Shown here: piece after piece, positions 1 to 5,445 of the stretch
How the letters are laid out: the number at the start of each line of letters is the position of its first letter
Numbering within the stretch: position 1 is the stretch's first letter
Source of the DNA: JAZMZS01 sp045586105
Lineage (GTDB): Bacteria > Bacillota > Clostridia > Oscillospirales > CAG-272
Assembly (NCBI GenBank): GCA_045586105.1
Contig: JAZMZS010000194.1
Location: 1 to 5,445 of the forward strand
Reading direction: 5' to 3'
Length of the DNA: 5,445 bases
The notes under the pieces: model-generated
The model's input: only the letters and a program-made list of their open reading frames with translations
What the model was told of the DNA's origin: nothing
The model's database searches: none
Program-made: the position numbers and the translations under genes

Positions 1-110
1 GAATTATTAACAAGACATGATACTTTCGAAAAAGAACACAATTCTCCAATTTGTCTTTTTTAACATATATTTTTTTGTGTTTTTATCATAAAAGGCAAAC
101 GTAACTAGAA
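1..110. other. AT-rich intergenic flank without a supported gene
   Basis: This stretch beyond the terminator is clearly more AT-rich than the gene. It contains T-runs at 56-61 and 70-76 and no coding frame with a start and ribosome binding site. No convincing promoter pair was found on either strand. It most likely separates this gene from a neighbour outside the window. Confidence 0.6.
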
Positions 111-147
111 TAAGCAAAGGCGGAAGGAGATCGAATCTCCTTCCGCC
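111..147 (-). terminator. Rho-independent terminator of the hydrolase-dockerin gene
   Basis: A perfect 12-bp inverted repeat pairs bases 119-130 with 136-147 around a 5-base loop (131-135). The stem is rich in G and C (GGCGGAAGGAGA on one arm). In minus-strand transcription it begins 23 bases after the TGA stop and is followed by a moderately U-rich tail, UUUGCUUAUUCU. The plus-strand side lacks a U tract, so the terminator serves the minus-strand gene. Confidence 0.88.
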
Positions 148-170
148 CTTGTATGGCATCTGATGCGCTG

Positions 171-3100
171 TCACGCAATACGTCGTATAAGTTCTATTGC
201 ATCTCTGTTATTGATCCTTCCGTCCCCGTTGACATCGGCAAGCTCTTCCCGTATACCGTCAAATCCCGCAAGATATCTGACGAGCAGACTGATATCGCTG
301 TTTGTCAAGGTCATATCGAGATCAATATCTCCCTTCTCGACAAGATCGATAAACCCGTATATTATATCCATCACATCGCTTCGTACACTCTCGGCAATAA
401 ATGCGCTGCAGTCAAGCTCATAGCTTCCTCTTATGCTTTCGCATTCGGTTAAATCTCCGCTGTACACGTTCAGTCTGACTGCATCGGAGATGCCGTAGGC
501 ACAATCGATCAGTCCTTTAAATTCTCCACCGTAGATATTGATCTCAGAGGAGGATCCCTTGCCTCCGTTTATATTACCGCCGTAGACAGTAACTACCTCT
601 CCGCCGTAGATATCGATCACAGCATTTTTTTCGTGATTTGCAGTTATATAACGGTCAAGACCCGCTATAAGGATACCCGAGCCCGACCGAACCGTTACAT
701 GCGCATCCTCTCCCGTTTCCTTCAGTGGAGCGGCAGTACCGTTCTCGCCTCCGATTAGTGCCAGAGAATTTGATACTGCGTCTCCGGCAAAGCCGCTGCA
801 AGCAACTCCCTCACCGATCTCCAGCGGATTGTAGTTTCCGACGATAAGCAGGCCCGCACCATTCGATGTTGATATACTGATATTCTCAAACACAGTCGGT
901 CCGTTTATGTCAAAGCGTCTTGCCGTACCTCCCGTGGAGAAGGCTCCTCCGCTTCTGTGATCAATACCGTTGTACACTCCTGTTATTTTTACAGTACCGG
1001 AGGTCACGGGCGCAGTAAAATTAGACTGCATCTTAAATGAACCCATAACTACTATAGTACCGCCATTATCACCGAGCATCGTATAAGCAGAGGTTATGGT
1101 ACCTATCGGGTCATCGGCACTCGTTCCGTTACCCGTTGCTCCCTGCTTCAGATACACAACAGCAGAATATATGTCAACATTATCGAATTCACACATTATC
1201 GGAACAAGCGTTCTTTCGAGCCTTGCATAAACTACAGCAGTAGCATTTCCCTGCTTTCCCGTAACCGATGGGCAGGATGCAAAGCTTCCGTTCTTAGCAG
1301 TAAGCCTGACGCTGCCTCCGACACCGTATCCGAGGTCTAACGCCGAGCCGTAGCTTCCGCCGTCGAGAAGCACCTCGGCATTACCGCCCTCACCGCCGTT
1401 GACACAGCCGCCGTATATTTTTCCGATACTTCCGCCGTATACTCTGATATTTGTATTTTTATCGAATGTCTCGTCTACAAATCTGTTCATTCCGACTATC
1501 AGAATGCCCTCGCCTGAGCGAACGGTGATGCTTGCATCCCCATCGCCCAAGCCGGACGTTGGAACACCTCCGTTATATCCTCCGATAAGAGTAAGTGAGG
1601 TGGAAACACTATTTCCGTCGAAGCCCGAGCATTCAACGCCCTCTCCGAGCTCTACCGAGTTGTATCTTCCAATGATCAGAAGTCCCGCGCTGTCAGAGGT
1701 TGAGAAGCTGATATTTTCAAAGACAGTATCTCCGGAGAGATAGTATCCGCGCACCGCGCCTCCGGTAGAAAAACTGCCGCCTGCGGAATAATCTGTGCCG
1801 TTATAATGCGATGTCACGGTAATGCGCGAGGAGTGAACAGGCTCTGTATAAGAACCGTTCATAATAAAATCACCCATTACAACGATAGTTCCGCCATCTG
1901 CGGCAACCTTGGAATACGCTTCGCCCAATGTTCCGACAGGGGTCTTATCCGTGCTTCCGTCACCCGAAGCACCCTGCTTCAGATACACGGTGTCACGCTT
2001 TACTGTAACGGTAGTGAAGCCGCTCAAAAGAGATCCTGCCGCATCAGATACTCTTCCGTAGACAAGTGCCTCGGATCTTCCCTGAGCTCCGACTATCCCG
2101 TGACAGGAAGAAAGATCTGCATCCTTTATGAGAAGCTTAACTGTTCCTGTCGATCTGTATGCACAGTCAACGGTGTTAAAGAATCTTCCGCCGAAAAGCT
2201 CGACATTCGTGTTCTTGCCCGCTCCGCCGTTAACGGAACCGGCATATATCTTACCTATATCTCCGCCGTAAACGGAAATATGTGAGCTTCTGTCAGTATC
2301 ATCAGCAATATATCTGTCAAGACCCACGATCAGTACGCCGACTCCCGATCTGACGGTAATATCGGAATCGCCCGTACCAGCGCCCGAAGCAGGGATAGCG
2401 TTATTGTATCCGCCGATCACCGAGAATGAGGTCGCAACCGAATTACCGTCAAATCCCGAGCATACAACACCATAACCTATCTCAACGGGATTATATCTTG
2501 CAACTATCAGCAGACCCGCATTATTTGACGTTGAGAAGGACATATTCTCGAATATGGTTTTACCGGACAGGTTGTATGCTCTCGCCGAGCCGCCCGTGGA
2601 GAAAGCGCCTCCATCCGAATGATCATTTCCTCCGTGCATCTGCGTTAGGGTAACAGGACCGCTGTGAACAGGCTCGGTAAAGCTGCCTGTAAGAGTATAA
2701 GCGCCGCAGATGACGATCCTGCCGCCGTTATCTCCGAGCTTGATGTAAGCCGAGGTTATGGTGCCTGTAGGATTTTTTGCATCAGATCCGCTTCCCGTTC
2801 CACCTTGTTTTACAAACACGGTAGGCGCAACCTTATCGACTGTATCAAAATCCGAAAGGATCGAAGCGGTCTGCTCGTAATTCCTGTTATATAAGATAGC
2901 ACGTGATATGCCGTCGCCTCCGCTGATCGACGGACATTGAGAAAAATCTCCGTACTCCGCAAAAAGGACAGACTCACCGGCGGTTCCGCTGCTGAGATCT
3001 ATTGCTCCCAAAAGCTTTCCGCCGTATACATTCACATATGCACCTGCGCCCGTGCCTCCCGACACGTTTCCGCCGTATATTCTGCCTATCTCTCCGCCGT

Positions 3101-5378
3101 AGATCTCTATACGTGAGCTTCTTTGATGAGTGTTAGTCATATAGCGGTTCATTCCGGCGATCGTCATGCCGTTTCCGCTATGAACAACTATTTGCGAATC
3201 ACCCGAGCCATGCCTCAGAGGCGTCGTGGAAGAATTAAATCCTCCTATAAGATTGAGTGAATCCGACATCATTTCTCCGGAGAAGCCGTACGTCTTCACG
3301 CCTTCCCCTACGGTGAGTAGATTGTACTGCGCTATCATAAAGAGACCCGCATTTGAGCCGCCTTCGATAGAAATATTCTCGAGCTTGAACACACCGTTAA
3401 GCTCATACTTTCTTATTGCACCGCCCGTTGAAAGCTTTCCGACGCTTCTGTAATCGGTACCGTTATACTTCTGCGTAAGCGTCACTGGCGCATCGTGTCC
3501 GGGCTCCGTCACGGTTCCTGTCATCGTATATTGTCCGCAGATAACTATAGTTCCGCCGTTACCTGCAAGCTTCGAATAAGCCGTGTTGATATCTCCAAGC
3601 GGTGACGCGGCGCTAAGACCGTTACCCGTGCCTCCGTCGCGTACAAAAACAACAGGAGCGTAGCTTCCGACAGTACCGAAGCTTGCAAACTTGTTTTTCA
3701 GCGTATCGGCGAGCCCTTCCTTGATATACGCCTTAGAATTTGTTCCGTTTCCTTGAATGCTGACTGATATATCGGCAGTATTGAGCAGGACCTTCGATCT
3801 TCCCGTGACCGTTTCGGGACAAATGATCTTACTTGTAAAGCTTCCGCCGTTTATCTCTATATACGAGTATCCCGTGCCCGAGCTTGCGCGTCCGAGAGCG
3901 AGACCTCCCGCATGAGAGCCTCCGTTGATCACAAGACGGGTCGTTCCGTTCAGGATCTCCATATCGCGAGCAGCGGAAAGAGACGTGCACTTGAAGCTGC
4001 CGCCGTTTACTGTAGCAACAACGCTTCCGTTCACAGTTCCAATAGTGGAATTGGCAGAAGCCCGAAGATTTCCGCATCTGATATAATACCATGTTCCTCC
4101 GTTAACGGTTACGTTGCACTCACCGTCAAACGAGACCTGTTCCTTCGTGGGTGCACCGTTAGCTATATTATGACCCGCAATAATGCTCGGATAGCTTACG
4201 CCCGAAGCTACGGTACAGCTTACGTTTTTTCCGAAGGTAACGTCATTATAGCCGCATACGAATTTTGAGCTATTGGATGAATGTATCGTAATGTTATCAA
4301 ATTCGGTAGGAGTACCTATGTAAAAATTGCCCGTATGCACAACGAGCCTCGCGCCGTTTGTGCTTCTGTAATCCACACCTCCGTACACGCTCGTGATCTT
4401 GATCTTTACGTCGGCTTCGGGCATAAATGTTCCGTTATTTGCAATAGTCTGCTCGCCGCATACAACGATAGTTCCGCCTGTTTTTCTCAAAAGTCCGCCT
4501 GCATAAGCGATATTGTTTATCGGTGTATCGGCAGTAGCACCGTCATTCGTCATACTGCCGCTGTCCGAAACATAGACCACATTGCCCGATGCCGTCGGTG
4601 CTTCGGGAGGAAAATAGTCACATCCCGTAAGAATACTGTGCACGGCTCTCGGGATAGCGTTTGAAGATGCGTTATTGGGGTGAAGCCTGTCCACCTTGTG
4701 AAGCATAACGTCAAAATACCCCTTGGTAAGAGAATAAATGTCGGCGAACTCAGCGCCCGATTCCTCGGCAGCCTTCTTCTGAACAGACTGAAGCCCGCCA
4801 TCCGAAGTGAGGTAGTAGGTATATTCTATCTGAGAAAAAATACTCGTCATAACGTACACGCGCTTAACGCTCGAAAGCGCCTGATATGAACGGACCAGAC
4901 TGACAAGAGCATCCTTTACAGCATTGCAGGATGCTTGGTCAACCATGCTCATCATATCGTTGGTTCCGAGCATTATTATTACGACGTTCGGGGCAAAATC
5001 GATGCTCGAGGTATACTGAGGAAGATCGGTATAGCACAGGTTCTTGCCCGCTCTTACGTTATAAGGACTGTCCTCGGACAGAAGGTAGGATGAGGGTCTG
5101 CCGAAATTCTGCACATCATACCCTTCTCCCAAAAGCTTACCAAGCTTTGCGGGATAAGAATTTTCCGCCACGTTGCTGATCATCGTACCGTAGGTGATGC
5201 TGTCACCTATACAAGCTATCCTGACGGGTGAGCCATCGGCATTCTTTATGTCGAGGATAGTCTTTGTATCACGGTTTGCAGTATATTCCGCGCCAACAAA
5301 GACCACACCCGCCGGGATGCATGATACAAGCATCAGACACACAAGCAAAAAACTCATAACCTTCTTTACAGATCTCAT
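171..5378 (-). CDS. Secreted SGNH/GDSL hydrolase with five beta-helix-like modules and a C-terminal type I dockerin
   Basis: This is a 1,735-residue multimodular exported protein. Seen in the sequence: a signal peptide (1-30); an SGNH esterase domain (about 52-252) with GDSIT, NFG, GTND and DRLH blocks; a divergent beta-helix-like module (267-575); four tandem 277-residue modules (576-1682); and a dockerin (1683-1735). The ATG at 5376-5378 is chosen because AAAGGAG sits 7 bases upstream and the basic n-region of the signal peptide follows at once; the next in-frame Met (residue 8) would remove that region. From family knowledge, SGNH enzymes hydrolyse ester bonds, often acetyl groups on polysaccharides, and dockerins bind cohesins on scaffoldins. 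I infer an extracellular carbohydrate esterase attached to a cellulosome-like complex. At 1,735 residues it is far longer than a usual SGNH enzyme plus dockerin. The gene has its own promoter and terminator, and no operon partner is visible. The architecture is clear; the substrate is unknown. Confidence 0.96.
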   Translation of the reverse strand: MRSVKKVMSFLLVCLMLVSCIPAGVVFVGAEYTANRDTKTILDIKNADGSPVRIACIGDSITYGTMISNVAENSYPAKLGKLLGEGYDVQNFGRPSSYLLSEDSPYNVRAGKNLCYTDLPQYTSSIDFAPNVVIIMLGTNDMMSMVDQASCNAVKDALVSLVRSYQALSSVKRVYVMTSIFSQIEYTYYLTSDGGLQSVQKKAAEESGAEFADIYSLTKGYFDVMLHKVDRLHPNNASSNAIPRAVHSILTGCDYFPPEAPTASGNVVYVSDSGSMTNDGATADTPINNIAYAGGLLRKTGGTIVVCGEQTIANNGTFMPEADVKIKITSVYGGVDYRSTNGARLVVHTGNFYIGTPTEFDNITIHSSNSSKFVCGYNDVTFGKNVSCTVASGVSYPSIIAGHNIANGAPTKEQVSFDGECNVTVNGGTWYYIRCGNLRASANSTIGTVNGSVVATVNGGSFKCTSLSAARDMEILNGTTRLVINGGSHAGGLALGRASSGTGYSYIEINGGSFTSKIICPETVTGRSKVLLNTADISVSIQGNGTNSKAYIKEGLADTLKNKFASFGTVGSYAPVVFVRDGGTGNGLSAASPLGDINTAYSKLAGNGGTIVICGQYTMTGTVTEPGHDAPVTLTQKYNGTDYRSVGKLSTGGAIRKYELNGVFKLENISIEGGSNAGLFMIAQYNLLTVGEGVKTYGFSGEMMSDSLNLIGGFNSSTTPLRHGSGDSQIVVHSGNGMTIAGMNRYMTNTHQRSSRIEIYGGEIGRIYGGNVSGGTGAGAYVNVYGGKLLGAIDLSSGTAGESVLFAEYGDFSQCPSISGGDGISRAILYNRNYEQTASILSDFDTVDKVAPTVFVKQGGTGSGSDAKNPTGTITSAYIKLGDNGGRIVICGAYTLTGSFTEPVHSGPVTLTQMHGGNDHSDGGAFSTGGSARAYNLSGKTIFENMSFSTSNNAGLLIVARYNPVEIGYGVVCSGFDGNSVATSFSVIGGYNNAIPASGAGTGDSDITVRSGVGVLIVGLDRYIADDTDRSSHISVYGGDIGKIYAGSVNGGAGKNTNVELFGGRFFNTVDCAYRSTGTVKLLIKDADLSSCHGIVGAQGRSEALVYGRVSDAAGSLLSGFTTVTVKRDTVYLKQGASGDGSTDKTPVGTLGEAYSKVAADGGTIVVMGDFIMNGSYTEPVHSSRITVTSHYNGTDYSAGGSFSTGGAVRGYYLSGDTVFENISFSTSDSAGLLIIGRYNSVELGEGVECSGFDGNSVSTSLTLIGGYNGGVPTSGLGDGDASITVRSGEGILIVGMNRFVDETFDKNTNIRVYGGSIGKIYGGCVNGGEGGNAEVLLDGGSYGSALDLGYGVGGSVRLTAKNGSFASCPSVTGKQGNATAVVYARLERTLVPIMCEFDNVDIYSAVVYLKQGATGNGTSADDPIGTITSAYTMLGDNGGTIVVMGSFKMQSNFTAPVTSGTVKITGVYNGIDHRSGGAFSTGGTARRFDINGPTVFENISISTSNGAGLLIVGNYNPLEIGEGVACSGFAGDAVSNSLALIGGENGTAAPLKETGEDAHVTVRSGSGILIAGLDRYITANHEKNAVIDIYGGEVVTVYGGNINGGKGSSSEINIYGGEFKGLIDCAYGISDAVRLNVYSGDLTECESIRGSYELDCSAFIAESVRSDVMDIIYGFIDLVEKGDIDLDMTLTNSDISLLVRYLAGFDGIREELADVNGDGRINNRDAIELIRRIA
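174..332 (-). other. Type I dockerin (residues 1683-1735)
   Basis: Two F-hand calcium loops are present. Loop 1 runs D1684, D1686, D1688, T1690 and D1695, followed by a helix I-S-L-L-V-R-Y-L-A-G. Loop 2 is canonical, D1715, N1717, D1719, G1720 and D1726, followed by A-I-E-L-I-R-R-I-A, where the protein ends. The spacing, internal duplication and C-terminal position are those of a cellulosomal dockerin that binds a cohesin on a scaffoldin. Loop 1 has Met1689 where glycine is usual. Residues at the cohesin-recognition positions 10 and 11 are N-S in loop 1 and N-R in loop 2, so the two faces are not identical. No scaffoldin or cohesin is in the window. Confidence 0.93.
333..3653 (-). repeat. Four tandem 277-residue (831-bp) beta-helix-like modules (units 2-5)
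   Basis: Unit 2 spans residues 576-852 (bases 2823-3653), unit 3 spans 853-1129 (1992-2822), unit 4 spans 1130-1406 (1161-1991) and unit 5 starts at 1407 (333-1160). The register is exact: each starts with a V-F/Y-V/L-K/R-x-G block, has S-T-G-G at offset 74, an arginine in G-x-x-R at offset 169, Y-G-G at about offset 184 and cysteine at offset 239. A hand alignment of units 3 and 4 gives about 140 identities in 277 positions (51%); units 3 and 5 give about 120. Glycine-rich strands such as I-Y-G-G-x-I-G-x-I-Y-G-G recur as expected of stacked beta-helix rungs. Each unit opens with its own cap-like segment, which suggests separate domains. Function is unknown; carbohydrate binding, spacing or lyase/hydrolase activity are all possible. 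Confidence 0.9.
3654..4580 (-). other. Divergent first beta-helix-like module (unit 1, residues about 267-575)
   Basis: The module opens with V-V-Y-V, then G, D-G-x-T and P positions, an I-x-x-A helix-like stretch and G-G-T-I-V-V-C-G. This resembles the N-terminal cap and first strand of secreted right-handed parallel beta-helix proteins. It aligns at its start and in several inner blocks with the four downstream repeats, for example V-Y-G-G-V-D-Y-R-S and F-D-N-I-T-I near residues 331-365, and a G-x-x-R near 436-439. It is about 32 residues longer than they are. It also carries several N-G-G-S/T turns spaced roughly one helix rung apart (about residues 426, 458, 485 and 510). I see no catalytic signature. 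It is probably the oldest or least constrained member of the array, or a module of distinct function. Confidence 0.7.
4623..5225 (-). other. SGNH/GDSL hydrolase catalytic domain (residues about 52-252)
   Basis: All conserved blocks of the SGNH fold are visible in order. Block I is I-G-D-S-I-T-Y-G with nucleophile S60. Block II is N-F-G with oxyanion-hole G93. Block III is G-T-N-D with oxyanion-hole N140. Block V is D-R-L-H with catalytic D230 and H233. The domain length of about 200 residues is normal for the family, so the enzyme should be active. Members of this superfamily include acetylxylan, rhamnogalacturonan and other carbohydrate acetylesterases, as well as lipases. Here the dockerin and beta-helix modules favour a polysaccharide ester as substrate, but that is inference and no residue seen fixes the specificity. 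This is the only part of the protein with recognised catalytic residues. Confidence 0.93.
5289..5378 (-). other. Signal peptide (residues 1-30)
   Basis: The N-terminus has a basic n-region (R2, K5, K6), a hydrophobic core from about V7 to V27, and a V-G-A motif at residues 28-30 followed by E31. This fits export by Sec and cleavage by signal peptidase I after A30. A lipobox-like L-V-S-C at residues 17-20 would be the alternative. Residues after C20 stay hydrophobic (I-P-A-G-V-V-F-V), which is unlike the polar tether of a mature lipoprotein, so signal peptidase I is preferred. Confidence 0.85.
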
Positions 5379-5385
5379 AAAAATG

Positions 5386-5392
5386 CTCCTTT
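5386..5392 (-). promoter_or_regulatory. Ribosome binding site AAAGGAG
   Basis: Read on the minus strand, AAAGGAG lies 7 bases before the ATG at 5376-5378. It is a strong Shine-Dalgarno match at good spacing, and it decides the start codon in favour of residue 1 over the in-frame Met at residue 8. Confidence 0.9.
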
Positions 5393-5412
5393 TTGTTAAA
5401 AGCTGTCACTGC

Positions 5413-5440
5413 ACTATAAACAACAATATCGCCCTATCAA
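5413..5440 (-). promoter_or_regulatory. Probable sigma-A promoter for the hydrolase-dockerin gene
   Basis: Read on the minus strand, TTGATA (5435-5440) and TATAGT (5413-5418) are separated by 16 bases. Each hexamer matches the vegetative consensus at five of six positions. Transcription would start near 5406, giving a leader of about 28 bases that contains the ribosome binding site. No operator-like palindrome is seen, but only 67 bases of upstream sequence are available, so regulatory sites further upstream would be missed. Confidence 0.6.
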
Positions 5441-5445
5441 ACACT

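Noticed and set aside
29..61. AT-rich imperfect inverted repeat (AAAAAG at 29-34 with CTTTTT at 55-60, AATT at 40-43 with AATT at 48-51) as a terminator for a convergent plus-strand gene
   Set aside because: The stem needs several bulges and has only two G-C pairs, so it would be weak. No plus-strand coding end is visible to its left in the window.
153..452. Plus-strand 99-codon frame opposite the dockerin and end of unit 5
   Set aside because: It starts right beside the terminator hairpin without a ribosome binding site, and it is antisense to the canonical dockerin calcium loops, which are clearly the real coding frame.
1806..2285. Plus-strand open frame of 159 codons opposite the repeat region
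   Set aside because: It lies fully antisense to the well-supported large gene. Its translation is low in recognisable structure, and no ribosome binding site or promoter precedes it. It is a shadow of the coding strand's codon use.
333..3653. Array formed by duplication of a two-unit block (units 2-3 copied to 4-5)
   Set aside because: Some motifs alternate (G-M-N-R in units 2 and 4; G-L-D-R and D-C-A-Y in units 3 and 5). Hand counts, however, give more identity for adjacent units 3 and 4 (about 140/277) than for units 3 and 5 (about 120/277), and other motifs are shared by neighbours. The pattern is not consistent.
333..3653. Assembly artefact or recent slippage expansion of the tandem repeats
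   Set aside because: Units differ at about half their residues and at many bases. Such diverged copies are unlikely to arise from misassembly or recent replication slippage.
333..4580. Assignment of the beta-helix modules as pectate lyase or another named polysaccharide-degrading enzyme
   Set aside because: No calcium-binding aspartate cluster or other family-specific catalytic motif was recognised. The general solenoid pattern alone does not support an enzyme name.
3912..4664. Two consecutive plus-strand open frames (118 and 127 codons) opposite unit 1
   Set aside because: Both are antisense to conserved module sequence, have no family resemblance, and have Cys/Arg/Ser-rich compositions typical of out-of-frame translation.

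Overview
The window is filled by one very large minus-strand gene (171-5378; 1,735 codons plus a TGA stop). It has short AT-rich intergenic flanks (1-170 and 5379-5445). I see no other credible gene on either strand, and no RNA gene, mobile element or CRISPR array.

The product reads as a secreted, modular, cellulosome-type protein. From N- to C-terminus it has: a signal peptide (residues 1-30); an SGNH/GDSL hydrolase domain with every catalytic block intact (about 52-252); a divergent beta-helix-like module (about 267-575); four tandem modules with an exact 277-residue register (starting at 576, 853, 1130 and 1407); and a C-terminal type I dockerin with two calcium-binding F-hand loops (1683-1735). 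The likely role is de-esterification of a plant or other complex polysaccharide. The dockerin would dock the protein onto a cohesin-bearing scaffoldin, and the beta-helix modules would act as binding, spacing or undetermined catalytic parts. The substrate cannot be read from the sequence.

The gene looks like a self-contained transcription unit. A good sigma-A-like promoter (TTGATA, 16-bp spacer, TATAGT) and an AAAGGAG ribosome binding site lie directly upstream. A perfect 12-bp stem intrinsic terminator starts 23 bases after the stop codon.

The dockerin, the Gram-positive-style signal peptide and ribosome binding site, and the moderate base composition suggest an anaerobic Firmicute, probably a gut or rumen Clostridia of the Oscillospiraceae/Ruminococcaceae type. 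This placement is inference; no phylogenetic marker is present. The most noteworthy feature is the array of equal-length, roughly 50% identical beta-helix modules, each with its own N-terminal cap-like motif, placed between an esterase and a dockerin.
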